Source: RGIG8748 sp045606045 (lineage in GTDB: Bacteria; Bacillota; Clostridia; UMGS1810). Taken from it: a DNA stretch of 22,874 nucleotides. The stretch covers positions 1 through 22,874 of the forward strand of contig JAZURE010000065.1 of the NCBI GenBank assembly GCA_045606045.1. The letters are read 5' to 3'. This document shows positions 10,787-19,106 of this stretch, in pieces (the stretch's first letter is position 1; every line of letters begins with the position of its first letter). The position numbers were made by a program, and so were the translations under genes. The notes under the pieces were generated by a model. The model made no database searches. It was given only the letters and a program-made list of their open reading frames with translations, and was not told the origin of the DNA.

Positions 10787-11573
10787 TTTCCTCTCCTCCT
10801 TGGTATAAAAGATTTCTTATAAGCGGCGCCTTGCCTCGCCATGCAAATGCACGGTCTTTGTAGCTTTTCCTAAATTGTCTTTCCGACAAATTTTCTATAT
10901 CCTTATATTCAAGCCTTGAAATAAGTCCTTCCTTAAACTCGGATATATCCGTAAAAGGCACACCATCATTATGAGGACATACCCTCTGACATATATCGCA
11001 CCCAAATATGGTATTGTGTCTTTTTACAAAGGTTATCTCTTCGTCTGTTAGCTCTCCCCTCTTCTGCGTTATGGCAGAAAGGCATTTTTCTTCGCAAAAG
11101 CTGTCTGCAAGCGCACCCGACGGACATGAAGCTATACATCTGCCGCAATCCATACATAAAAGATGCGACACGGATGATTTTTCATAATTCTCACTACAAA
11201 CAATATAGCCTATAAAAAAGTACGAGCCGTATTTTGAGTTTATGCAAAGACCGTTTTTGCCCATAAAGGCAATACCTGCATTAACTGCAAGCTGACGCTC
11301 TATACAAGGACCTGTGTCTGCATGCACTTTATAGTCAGATATGCCGCAGTTTTCCGCCACCTCGGTAAGCAATTTTCTTGTAACAATATGGTAATCTGTA
11401 CCGTGGGCATATATGCTGAGATTGGAATTCTCTCTGTAACCGCAAAAGTACGGAAAAAGGGCGACAATACAACTCTTATATTCCGTACCCATTGCGTCAT
11501 TGTAAAGTGAAGCATCGCATATGCCGAAGGTGTCTATATTCAGTTTTGAAAATTCCCTACGAAGTTTCTCCAT
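10767..11573 (-). CDS. Short QueG-like 4Fe-4S protein (epoxyqueuosine reductase family)
   Basis: 268 residues from ATG 11573 with AAAGGA ten bases upstream; a GTG at 11597 is less likely. It has the QueG core: the D-T-G-P-C-I-E-R segment holding the catalytic aspartate of QueG, G-K-N-G-L-C-I-N, and two ferredoxin-type cluster motifs, C-M-D-C-G-R-C-I-A-S-C-P and C-D-I-C-Q-R-V-C-P. QueG reduces epoxyqueuosine to queuosine in tRNA using a cobalamin cofactor. Many QueG proteins are near 380 residues with a C-terminal helical repeat region; this one lacks that part, so tRNA binding may differ. It overlaps the sigF end by 17 bp, an unusual coupling with a sporulation operon. Confidence 0.85.
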   Translation of the reverse strand: MEKLRREFSKLNIDTFGICDASLYNDAMGTEYKSCIVALFPYFCGYRENSNLSIYAHGTDYHIVTRKLLTEVAENCGISDYKVHADTGPCIERQLAVNAGIAFMGKNGLCINSKYGSYFFIGYIVCSENYEKSSVSHLLCMDCGRCIASCPSGALADSFCEEKCLSAITQKRGELTDEEITFVKRHNTIFGCDICQRVCPHNDGVPFTDISEFKEGLISRLEYKDIENLSERQFRKSYKDRAFAWRGKAPLIRNLLYQGGEENEDNNT

Positions 11574-12288
11574 TGTATAACATTCCTTTAAGGACACTAA
11601 GCGCCTTTTTTTCTATCCGTGATACCTGCACCTGCGAAATGCCGAGCTTTTTGGCTACGGAAGTTTGTGTTTCATCCATAAAATACCTGTATGCAATAAC
11701 CTCACGCATACGCTTGTCCAGCTTTTGAACTGCACAGTTTAAGGCTATTATATCATCGCGGCATGTTTCTTCATCCTGCTTTAGTGTATCCAAAAGCAAT
11801 ACCTCTCCCTTACCTTCATCCGAAACCGTACGATATATGGAATCGCACGGACTGCATGCTGTGACAGCTTCGGTAAGGGTGTATAGGTCAACATCCATCC
11901 TCTGTGCTATTTCCGTAAGAGTAGGATCTCTCATAAGTTCAGTTGAAAGCTGGGCTGAAACCGCTGCTGCTGCAGAGGACAGCTCTTTGTAGGTCCTGCT
12001 CACCTTAACGATGCCGTCATCGCGCAGAAAACGCCTGATTTCACCTGCTATAAGCGGCACCGCATATGTGGAAAATTTAACCTCATATGATGTATCAAAG
12101 CGTCTTATTGCCTTTATAAGACCTATCATGCCTATCTGATGCAAATCCTCAGCTTCGTAGCCTCTGTTTTCAAAGCGTGATGCCACACTGTAAACCAGAC
12201 CTGCGTTTTTTGAGGTAAGAAGATTCATGCTCTCTTCGTTTCCGTTTTGAGCTTCTTTTAATAATTCGTACACTTTGCGCCACCTCAC
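11557..12288 (-). CDS. sigF: Sporulation sigma factor SigF
   Basis: 243 residues if started at GTG 12288; GTG 12273, which has GAGGTGG before it, is a good alternative and would be 238. Sigma region 2 is clear (D-L-H-Q-I-G-M-I-G-L-I-K-A-I-R-R-F-D and K-F-S-T-Y-A-V-P-L-I), with the SigF/G signature G-E-I-R-R-F-L-R-D-D-G, then region 3 (P-T-L-T-E-I-A-Q-R-M) and region 4.2 HTH (T-S-V-A-K-K-L-G-I-S-Q-V-Q-V-S-R). It is the first forespore-specific sigma factor, held by SpoIIAB until SpoIIAA releases it. It follows spoIIAB by 9 bp, and the order spoIIAA-spoIIAB-sigF is the classic operon. Confidence 0.96.
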   Translation of the reverse strand: MRWRKVYELLKEAQNGNEESMNLLTSKNAGLVYSVASRFENRGYEAEDLHQIGMIGLIKAIRRFDTSYEVKFSTYAVPLIAGEIRRFLRDDGIVKVSRTYKELSSAAAAVSAQLSTELMRDPTLTEIAQRMDVDLYTLTEAVTACSPCDSIYRTVSDEGKGEVLLLDTLKQDEETCRDDIIALNCAVQKLDKRMREVIAYRYFMDETQTSVAKKLGISQVQVSRIEKKALSVLKGMLYNGETS

Positions 12289-12297
12289 AGCGATGAC

Positions 12298-12723
12298 TCA
12301 AAGTCTGTTTTTGCCTATTTGCTTTACCATGGTCACCTTGGTGCCCACATCTATTATGGACTCCACATCTACGCTGTCCATAAATGTTTCCATAACGGTA
12401 AAGCCCATTCCCGAACGCTCGCCGTCGGTATTGGTGGTAAAAAGCGGCTCTCTTGCTTTGGCTATATCGGGTATACCTCTGCCGTTGTCCTTAATAATGA
12501 TAGTTACGGTATCGCCCGTCACCTCACAATCCATATACACAAATCCATGCGATTTGCTGTAGCCGTGAACTATGGAATTTGTTACCGCCTCGCTTACGGC
12601 AGTTTTAATATCCGCAAGCTCTTCTAATGTGGGGTCGAGCGGTGCCACAAAAGCGGCTATTACCGAGCGTGCAAAGCTCTCATTTTCACTTTTGTCCAAA
12701 AATTTTAATTCTATTTTGTTCAT
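12298..12723 (-). CDS. spoIIAB: Anti-sigma F factor / serine kinase SpoIIAB
   Basis: 141 residues from ATG 12723, which has GGGAGG eight bases upstream; the longer frame to 12777 overlaps spoIIAA and lacks a site. GHKL ATPase motifs: N box E-A-V-T-N-S-I-V-H-G-Y, G1 box K-D-N-G-R-G-I-P-D, G2 box G-E-R-S-G-M-G-F. SpoIIAB binds SigF and phosphorylates SpoIIAA on serine with ATP. It starts 19 bp after the spoIIAA stop. Confidence 0.96.
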   Translation of the reverse strand: MNKIELKFLDKSENESFARSVIAAFVAPLDPTLEELADIKTAVSEAVTNSIVHGYSKSHGFVYMDCEVTGDTVTIIIKDNGRGIPDIAKAREPLFTTNTDGERSGMGFTVMETFMDSVDVESIIDVGTKVTMVKQIGKNRL

Positions 12724-12742
12724 ATGTATTACCTCCCCTCTC

Positions 12743-13075
12743 TTACGCCGTCTTAATTGCATCGGTGAGGCAATCATATATATTTGTAATTCTGTGCATA
12801 CCCGAAAGCTCTAACAGCTTTCGCAAAGTGGGTTTGTTTGCTACTATACACACCTCGCCGTTTATGGCTCTCATAAGCTTGTATCTGCCTATTATTATGC
12901 CTATGCCCGAACTGTCCATAAAATCCAAATCCGAAAAATCAAATACCACTTTCCTTACATTTTCGTGACTTATTTTGAGGTCTATCTCATCACGTATGGA
13001 TGAGGCATTGTGCTGATCTATGTCTCCCGTGACGGATACTATAAGGCATTTTTGCCTCATGTTGAACTTAATCAT
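12743..13075 (-). CDS. spoIIAA: Anti-anti-sigma factor SpoIIAA
   Basis: 110 residues, a STAS domain. The phosphorylation site lies in D-F-M-D-S-S-G-I-G-I-I, the conserved segment of SpoIIAA; earlier strand and turn V-T-G-D-I-D-Q-H-N-A also match. Unphosphorylated SpoIIAA displaces SigF from SpoIIAB in the forespore. ATG 13075 follows AGGAGG. The operon promoter in other species is SigH dependent; AAAGGAAAA at 13132-13124 (minus strand) resembles a SigH -35 element, but I see no matching -10, so I do not annotate it. Confidence 0.96.
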   Translation of the reverse strand: MIKFNMRQKCLIVSVTGDIDQHNASSIRDEIDLKISHENVRKVVFDFSDLDFMDSSGIGIIIGRYKLMRAINGEVCIVANKPTLRKLLELSGMHRITNIYDCLTDAIKTA

Positions 13076-13148
13076 AAATAATTCCTCCTTTTGTAATACT
13101 AAATAGTTATACGAAAGAATTATTTTTCCTTTGACGGGAAATGAAATA

Positions 13149-14399
13149 TTATGACAAATATGTCCTTACCGCGCCTGCAAGATAAAGAGAGCCTGCTACA
13201 CACACAAAGCCGTCTTCACCCGAGAGGGATATAGCTTTATCCACTGCTTTTTTGTAATCGTCTTCATACAGAGCATCGGGTATAAACTGTCGGATTTTGT
13301 CATATACAGTTTCTGTCTGTCTCGCGCTTGGAACATCCGTTACTACAAAGGTGCCGTTAAGTGTTGAAAGACACTTGGCACATTCTTCAAAATCCTTGTC
13401 ATTTAGCATACCTATTACAAAGATTCGGTTTTTGCAAGGGATGTACATATCTGCACTTTTACAAAATGCCTCCACCCCGCAAAAGTTGTGCGCACCGTCT
13501 ATTATAACACGCTCTCTTACGCGTTCAAAACGGCATTTCCATTTTGTATTTTCTATACCTTTTACGATTGCATCATCATCTATACCAAGCTCTCTTGAGG
13601 CTTGCACCGCCAATGCGGCATTGGATGCCTGAAAGCTTCCCAAAAGCTTAAGTGTCACAGTAAGAGAGCCTATGGTAATATCTGTATAATTCAAATTGGC
13701 TTCCTTTATGGCGTAATCCAAATCTGCAAGGAGACATTTTGCACCCTGCTTATTTGCATAATTCTGTATTACAGCAAAAATTTCTTTTTCTGTATCAGGA
13801 TGGACAAGTGCTACAGAATTCGGCTTTATGATACCCGCTTTCTGAAGTGCTATATCTTCCAAGGTATTACCGAGTATATCGGTATGGTCAAGACCCAGAC
13901 GGGTTATTACGCAAAGTGCGGGATTTTCTATGACATTGGTGGAATCCATAAGTCCGCCTATACCGCATTCTATTACACAATAATCGCAGTTTTCTTCTTT
14001 AAAATACAAAAATCCTATTGCAGTAATTATCTCGAATTCAATAGGATGTACATCATCTAATTTTTCTATAGCTTCTGCCACAAGATTCGTATAACGTATG
14101 AGACTGTCGGCAGGGATATTTACTCCGTTTATTGTAATGCGTTCATTAAAGACCTCTATATACGGCGAAGTATTCATGCCCACCTTATATCCCGCTTCTT
14201 TTAATATATTCATAAGCATGCAGGACACAGAGCCTTTGCCGTTTGTCCCCGCTATGTGTATGCACTTTAAATCCCTCTCGGGATTGCCCAGAGTATTAAG
14301 CAGGGCTTTGATATTACAAAGCCCTGCCTTTTTTCCGAATCTGCCGGCAGAATGAATGTACTCTATACACTCTTTTTCTGTGTTTAGCAAATTAATCAC
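13149..14399 (-). CDS. folC: Folylpolyglutamate synthase / dihydrofolate synthase
   Basis: 416 residues, usual FolC length. The Mur-ligase type ATP loop G-T-N-G-K-G-S-V-S-C is at about residue 51; further family marks are Y-I-E-V-F-N-E-R-I-T, C-D-Y-C-V-I-E-C-G-I-G-G, R-L-G-L-D-H-T-D-I-L-G, and I-I-D-G-A-H-N. It adds glutamate to folates (and to dihydropteroate in bifunctional forms) in the cytoplasm. The start overlaps the valS stop by 4 bp (ATGA), so it is translationally coupled to valS, an arrangement common in Firmicutes. Confidence 0.96.
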   Translation of the reverse strand: MINLLNTEKECIEYIHSAGRFGKKAGLCNIKALLNTLGNPERDLKCIHIAGTNGKGSVSCMLMNILKEAGYKVGMNTSPYIEVFNERITINGVNIPADSLIRYTNLVAEAIEKLDDVHPIEFEIITAIGFLYFKEENCDYCVIECGIGGLMDSTNVIENPALCVITRLGLDHTDILGNTLEDIALQKAGIIKPNSVALVHPDTEKEIFAVIQNYANKQGAKCLLADLDYAIKEANLNYTDITIGSLTVTLKLLGSFQASNAALAVQASRELGIDDDAIVKGIENTKWKCRFERVRERVIIDGAHNFCGVEAFCKSADMYIPCKNRIFVIGMLNDKDFEECAKCLSTLNGTFVVTDVPSARQTETVYDKIRQFIPDALYEDDYKKAVDKAISLSGEDGFVCVAGSLYLAGAVRTYLS

Positions 14400-17026
14400 C
14401 TGATTTTTTCTATACTTTCGAGCACCTTAGAAAGCATTTCTCTGTATTTCTCACCTTTTGCCTTTTCTTCGTCTACTATCTTCTGCGGTGCCTTGCTTAC
14501 AAAGGATTCATTGGAAAGCTTGGACTCAACTCTCTTGATTTCTGCTTCAAGCTTTGCCTTTTCCTGAGAAAGTCTTTCCATCTCCTTTGCCTTGTCTACG
14601 AGTTCATCCAAAGGAATGTAAACCTCTGCACCCTCCACAACTGCATTTACTGCATTATCATCTATGTCTGTCTTGTCGGATTTTATAAGGGTTTCTGATG
14701 CACCTGCTAATTTTTCGAAGAATACCTCACATCCCTCAAAAATTTCCTTTTTGTCGGTTACTATGATAACCTTTGCCTTTTTGGAGGGAACTACGTTCAT
14801 CTGTGTTCTTAAGTTACGGATAGCTCTTATGGCATCCATAACTATCTGCATTCTCTTCTCGTCCTCAGGGAATGACAGACCCTCGTCATACTTAGGCCAT
14901 GCAGATACCATGATGCTGTCTTCTCCTGTGGGGAGGTATCCGAATATTTCCTCAGTTATAAAGGGCATAAAGGGATGAAGAAGCTTTAATGTATTTACAA
15001 GGATATACGAAAGTACCTTCTGTGCAACCTTGTCTGCACCCGAAGCCTCATAAAGACGGGGTTTAACAAGTTCAATATACCAGTCGCAGTAGTTGTCCCA
15101 TATAAAGTCATAGAGCTTGGATACGGCAACACCAAGTTCAAATTTATCCAAGTTTTCAGTAACTTCTCTGGCAAGTGTATTGAATGAGCTTACAATCCAC
15201 TTGTCTTCAGGGCGCATTTCGGATACTTCGGGAAGCTCTACCTTGTCTATATCAAGATTCATAAGGAGGAATCTTGAGGCATTCCATATCTTGTTTGCAA
15301 AGTTACGGCTTGCTTCTACCCTCTCCTTGTAATAACGCATGTCGTTACCAGGGGAGTTTCCTGTAGCAAGGGTAAAGCGAAGTGCATCTGCACCATACTC
15401 AGCTATAACCTCAAGCGGGTCTATGCCGTTGCCTAAGGATTTACTCATCTTTCTTCCAAGACTATCCCTTACTATACCATGGATAAATACATATTTAAAC
15501 GGCTCTTCTTCCATATGCTCCATTGCAGAGAAAATCATTCTTGCAACCCAGAAGAATATGATATCGTAGCCTGTTACAAGCACGCTTGTGGGATAGAAAT
15601 ATTTAAGGTCGTCTGTCTTTTCGGGCCATCCGAGTGTAGAGAACGGCCAGAGTGCTGAGCTGAACCATGTATCGAGCACATCGGGGTCCTGCTTTAGTGT
15701 GCCGCCGCACTTGGGACAGGTGGTAACCTCATCCTTGGAAACTACAGTTTCACCGCACTCACAGTAATATGCAGGAATTCTGTGTCCCCACCAGAGCTGA
15801 CGGGAAATACACCAGTCGTGTACATTTTCCATCCAGTTTAAGTAAGTCTTACTAAATCTGTCGGGCACAAACTTAATTGTACCGTCCTTAACTACCTCTA
15901 TTGCCTTTTTACTTAATGGTTCCATCTTAACAAACCACTGTTTTGAGGTGATAGGTTCAACTGTTGTTCCGCAGCGGTAGCACTGACCTACATTGTGGCT
16001 GTGGGGCTTAACCTTAACAAGAAGACCTGCTCTATCGAGGTCTTCTACCATAGCCTTTCGTGCTTCGTAGCGGTCCATGCCCTCGTACTTGCCGCCGTAG
16101 GAATTTATGGTAGCATCGTCATTTAATACCTTAATCTGCTCTAAATTATGTCTTAAACCAACCTCAAAGTCGTTGGGGTCATGAGCAGGGGTAATCTTAA
16201 CACATCCTGTACCGAAATCCTTGTCCACATAGTCGTCGGCTATAACGGGGATTTCTCTGCCTACTAAGGGCAGAATAAGAGTCTTGCCTACAAGGTGAGC
16301 ATATCTTTCGTCCTGGGGGTGAACTGCAACTGCAGTATCGCCAATGAGAGTTTCGGGTCTTGTGGTAGCAATTTCCACAACCTCATCGGAATCCTTAACA
16401 GGATAGTTGATATGCCAGAAGAAGCCTTCCTGCTCCTCGTACTCAACCTCTGCATCGGAAAGTGCTGTAATACAATGCGGACACCAGTTTATAATTCTGT
16501 TGCCCTGATATATAAGTCCCTTTTCGTAGAGCTTTACAAATACTTCCTTAACCGCATTGGAGCAGCCCTCGTCCATGGTGAAACGCTCTCTGTCCCAATC
16601 GCATGAGCAACCGAGCTTTTTAATCTGATTTATGATGCGGCTGCCGAACTGGTTTTTCCAATCCCACACTCTTTCCAGAAACTTTTCTCTTCCAAGGTCA
16701 TAGCGGGTAAGACCCTCCTCTTTTCTTAGAGCCTCCTCAACCTTAATCTGAGTAGCTATACCTGCGTGGTCTGTACCGGGAATCCAGAGTGCATTGTAGC
16801 CTGCCATCCTCTTATAACGCACAAGTATATCCTGAAGTGTTTCGTCCAGAGCATGTCCCATGTGGAGCTGTCCTGTAACATTCGGGGGCGGTATAACCAC
16901 AGTAAAAGGCTCCTTGCTTTCGTCGGGCTTTGCACTAAAGTACTTGCCGTCTGTCCACATGGAATATATTCTGTCCTCCACATCTGCGGGGTTATACTGT
17001 TTTGCCAGTTCTCTTTTTGAAGCCAT
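14396..17026 (-). CDS. valS: Valyl-tRNA synthetase
   Basis: 876 residues from ATG 17026, which has GGGAGG ten bases upstream; the in-frame TTG at 17035 sits too close to that site. Class I motifs: H-M-G-H (HIGH type) at about 55-58 in N-V-T-G-Q-L-H-M-G-H, and K-M-S-K-S in G-R-K-M-S-K-S-L-G-N. Editing domain near T-T-R-P-E-T-L-I-G-D-T-A. Zinc-type C-x-C near Y-Y-C-E-C-G with C-P-K-C-G. A C-terminal coiled coil (R-L-S-Q-E-K-A-K-L-E-A) follows the anticodon domain. It charges tRNA-Val. No T-box leader lies upstream; only 20 bp separate it from the small membrane protein gene, so it is read from further upstream. Confidence 0.98.
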   Translation of the reverse strand: MASKRELAKQYNPADVEDRIYSMWTDGKYFSAKPDESKEPFTVVIPPPNVTGQLHMGHALDETLQDILVRYKRMAGYNALWIPGTDHAGIATQIKVEEALRKEEGLTRYDLGREKFLERVWDWKNQFGSRIINQIKKLGCSCDWDRERFTMDEGCSNAVKEVFVKLYEKGLIYQGNRIINWCPHCITALSDAEVEYEEQEGFFWHINYPVKDSDEVVEIATTRPETLIGDTAVAVHPQDERYAHLVGKTLILPLVGREIPVIADDYVDKDFGTGCVKITPAHDPNDFEVGLRHNLEQIKVLNDDATINSYGGKYEGMDRYEARKAMVEDLDRAGLLVKVKPHSHNVGQCYRCGTTVEPITSKQWFVKMEPLSKKAIEVVKDGTIKFVPDRFSKTYLNWMENVHDWCISRQLWWGHRIPAYYCECGETVVSKDEVTTCPKCGGTLKQDPDVLDTWFSSALWPFSTLGWPEKTDDLKYFYPTSVLVTGYDIIFFWVARMIFSAMEHMEEEPFKYVFIHGIVRDSLGRKMSKSLGNGIDPLEVIAEYGADALRFTLATGNSPGNDMRYYKERVEASRNFANKIWNASRFLLMNLDIDKVELPEVSEMRPEDKWIVSSFNTLAREVTENLDKFELGVAVSKLYDFIWDNYCDWYIELVKPRLYEASGADKVAQKVLSYILVNTLKLLHPFMPFITEEIFGYLPTGEDSIMVSAWPKYDEGLSFPEDEKRMQIVMDAIRAIRNLRTQMNVVPSKKAKVIIVTDKKEIFEGCEVFFEKLAGASETLIKSDKTDIDDNAVNAVVEGAEVYIPLDELVDKAKEMERLSQEKAKLEAEIKRVESKLSNESFVSKAPQKIVDEEKAKGEKYREMLSKVLESIEKIR

Positions 17027-17046
17027 TAAAGTCAATCCTCCCTATA

Positions 17047-17226
17047 TCAGCTAATAACCATTATGTATATAACTATTGCAAGTGTGATGCCATACAAAAT
17101 AAGCTTGTACGCCATTTCTTCGCTTTGCGAAGGCTCTCTTTTTAAAGTTAGAGCAAGTATTTTTCCGGAAAGGTAGTTGCATACCAAAAGCAGTACCAAC
17201 ACCGCAAACAATATGTATTTTAACAT
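17047..17226 (-). CDS. 59-residue two-span membrane protein
   Basis: ATG 17226 follows AGGAGG by five bases. The peptide starts MLKYILFAVLVLLLVCNYLS, has a charged middle (L-K-R-E-P-S-Q-S-E-E-M-A-Y-K) and a second apolar segment (LILYGITLAIVIYIMVIS) to the end, so it is a helical hairpin in the membrane. It lies between pfkA (43 bp upstream) and valS (20 bp downstream) in the same direction, probably one transcript. Family unknown. Confidence 0.75.
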   Translation of the reverse strand: MLKYILFAVLVLLLVCNYLSGKILALTLKREPSQSEEMAYKLILYGITLAIVIYIMVIS

Positions 17227-17269
17227 ATGTTCCTCCTATGTACTTTCGGATACTATTGTATCCGAAATT

Positions 17270-18247
17270 TTATCTTGATACCGAAAGCTTACGCACAAGT
17301 GCATACATATCACGGTTTAAGACCTTTTTCATCTCAAGACCCTCTGTAATATCGAGGTCGGTAATCGCTCCGCCCTTCATAACAACTACTCTGTTGGTCT
17401 TGCCTTGAGATATAAGGTCTACTGCCCTTGAGCCCATTACAGCAGCCGAAACTCTGTCGCGTACTGTGGGGGATCCGCCTCTTTGTATATGACCGAGTAT
17501 GGTAGCTCTGGTGTCTATGCCTGTTTCTTCCTTGATGCGCTTTGCCATCTTGCTTACATCCATATCCACGCCCTCGGCAACTACTATGATATTGTGCTTT
17601 CTGCCGTTGGCTCTGCCATCTTTTATAACATCTATAACATCTTTTTCAAAATCAAAAGGAACTTCGGGGGTAAGCACTACCTCCGCACCGCATGCTATGG
17701 CAGTTTCTACAGCTATATAGCCTGCCCTTGCACCCATAACCTCGATAACCGAGCATCTGTGGTGGGAGGTACAGGTATCACGAAGCTTATCAGCCGCTTC
17801 AAGAGCTGTGTTTAATGCAGTATCAAAGCCTATAGTGTATTCACTGCATGCGATGTCATTATCTATAGTACCCGGTACGGCAATGGTGAGTATACCGTGC
17901 TCAGCAAGTGCTCTTGCGCCTTTAAATGAGCCGTCACCACCTATGACAACAAGTGCGTCAATACCGTTTTCACGGCAAACCTCGGCACCCTTAGCTATAC
18001 CCTCGAGCTCCTTGAATTCAGGACAACGCGCCGTTTCCAGCATGGTGCCTCCGCGCTGAAGATACTCACTTACGCATCTTGCATCCATTTCTATCATATT
18101 ATTATTCAGAAGTCCGCGATAGCCCTCCTTGATACCCATGACCCTGTAGCCATAGCCAAGTCCTGTTCTCACAACGGCTCTTACTGCCGCATTCATACCC
18201 GGTGCATCACCACCGCTTGTGAGTACTCCTATTGTTTTGATTTCCAT
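17270..18247 (-). CDS. pfkA: ATP-dependent 6-phosphofructokinase
   Basis: 325 residues, the size of bacterial PfkA. ATP-site T-S-G-G-D-A-P-G-M-N-A at 10-20; G-G-D-G-S at 103-107, where glycine rather than aspartate at position 106 indicates ATP rather than pyrophosphate as donor; catalytic aspartate D129 in P-G-T-I-D-N-D; substrate residues M-G-A-R-A-G-Y and H-I-Q-R-G-G-S-P. It makes fructose 1,6-bisphosphate, the committed step of glycolysis. ATG 18247 follows GGAGGAAG; a promoter lies at 18311-18339. Confidence 0.97.
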   Translation of the reverse strand: MEIKTIGVLTSGGDAPGMNAAVRAVVRTGLGYGYRVMGIKEGYRGLLNNNMIEMDARCVSEYLQRGGTMLETARCPEFKELEGIAKGAEVCRENGIDALVVIGGDGSFKGARALAEHGILTIAVPGTIDNDIACSEYTIGFDTALNTALEAADKLRDTCTSHHRCSVIEVMGARAGYIAVETAIACGAEVVLTPEVPFDFEKDVIDVIKDGRANGRKHNIIVVAEGVDMDVSKMAKRIKEETGIDTRATILGHIQRGGSPTVRDRVSAAVMGSRAVDLISQGKTNRVVVMKGGAITDLDITEGLEMKKVLNRDMYALVRKLSVSR

Positions 18248-18310
18248 AATACTTCCTCCAATGTTATATAAAAATGCACAAAAATACTAATATACCATTA
18301 TATAACATAC

Positions 18311-18339
18311 ATTTTATAACATTTTCGGCAAAAAATCAA
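18311..18339 (-). promoter_or_regulatory. pfkA promoter
   Basis: Minus strand TTGATT (18339-18334), 17-bp spacer, TAAAAT (18316-18311). A second TATAAT lies slightly downstream near 18300 without a good -35. Leader about 55-60 nt. Confidence 0.5.
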
Positions 18340-18367
18340 GTATTATGCACGATTTTTGGTAATTTAA

Positions 18368-18964
18368 TCAGCCTATAAACATCTGAGTCCAAATGTTTCC
18401 ACCCTTGACATAGCCAACCCCTATCTCCTTGTATGAAGAGCTTAAGATGTTTGCCTTGTGACCGGGGGAATTCATCCAGGCATTTACAACTGCCTCAGGT
18501 GTTTTTTGTCCTTTGGCTATATTCTCGCCTGCTGTACTGTAGGATATGCCAAACTTCTTCATCATATCAAAGGGTGAGCCGTATGTGGGGCTTGTATGAG
18601 AAAAGTAGCCCTTGTCCGCCATATCCTGCGATTTGTAACGAGCCACACGGCTGAGCTGCCAGTTGTGTGTAAGCTCTTTTAGTCCGTTTTGTTTTCTTAT
18701 ATTATTTACAAGGCGGACCACCTCGGTTTCAAATTCGCTTACCGCTGTATCGGCAGCGGGGATTGTAACAAGCTGTCCGGGATATATGAGTGCAGGGTTT
18801 TTTATCTGAGGATTTGCTCCGATTACCTCGGTAAGTCCCTGCTCGTACTTTACGGATATCTTCCACATGGTGTCGCCTTTTATTACCCTGTGTGTAGTGC
18901 TTGCGTGTGCTCCTGTAGTAATTATCGCACCTATTATAAGTGCAGCTGAAAATGTCTTTTTCAT
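18368..18964 (-). CDS. Secreted LysM-CAP domain protein (YkwD/SafA-like)
   Basis: 198 residues. Signal peptide at 1-21 (MKKTFSAALIIGAIITTGAH, cut near A-H-A-S). LysM domain at about 26-70 (H-R-V-I-K-G-D-T-M-W-K-I-S ... I-Y-P-G-Q-L-V-T-I-P). CAP domain from about 80: V-N-N-I-R-K-Q-N-G-L, then H-T-S-P-T-Y-G-S-P-F-D, G-E-N-I-A-K-G and W-M-N-S-P-G-H-K-A-N-I-L, with both CAP histidines present. Such proteins bind peptidoglycan and are secreted or placed in the spore coat in Firmicutes. It has its own promoter and a hairpin leader (CGGCA / TGCCG, 18982-18998) just before the AGGAGG site. Confidence 0.92.
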   Translation of the reverse strand: MKKTFSAALIIGAIITTGAHASTTHRVIKGDTMWKISVKYEQGLTEVIGANPQIKNPALIYPGQLVTIPAADTAVSEFETEVVRLVNNIRKQNGLKELTHNWQLSRVARYKSQDMADKGYFSHTSPTYGSPFDMMKKFGISYSTAGENIAKGQKTPEAVVNAWMNSPGHKANILSSSYKEIGVGYVKGGNIWTQMFIG

Positions 18965-19012
18965 AACTAAACCTCCTTTTTCGGCACTTTTTATGCCGCA
19001 AAATGCACCTCA

Positions 19013-19041
19013 ATTATATCATATTGGTTTACATAATTCAA
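19013..19041 (-). promoter_or_regulatory. Promoter of the LysM-CAP gene
   Basis: Minus strand TTGAAT (19041-19036), 17-bp spacer ending in TGA, TATAAT (19018-19013). Expected start near 19006. Confidence 0.7.
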
Positions 19042-19054
19042 ATGCAACATATGG

Positions 19055-19092
19055 AAAAGCCATGGTTTGCGCATTTCACAAGCCATGGCTTT
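19055..19092. terminator. Hairpin terminator after the capA-like gene
   Basis: AAAGCCATGG / CCATGGCTTT stem extended by four pairs (TTTG / CAAG), loop of nine to ten bases, starting 15 bp after the capA-like stop. On the minus strand it ends CTTTTCC, a short U run. The inner wobble pair favours the + strand RNA, so the direction is not certain. Confidence 0.6.
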
Positions 19093-19106
19093 ACATAATG
19101 TTTTAT

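Noticed and set aside
13106..13132. SigH promoter for the spoIIA operon
   Set aside because: AAAGGAAAA fits the -35 element but no sequence at the right spacing fits the -10.
13602..14060. 152-residue + strand ORF opposite folC
   Set aside because: Cysteine- and tyrosine-rich shadow frame of folC; no start signals.
17027..17269. T-box leader before valS
   Set aside because: The upstream space is filled by the 59-residue ORF and the end of pfkA; no T-box sequence or antiterminator is visible.
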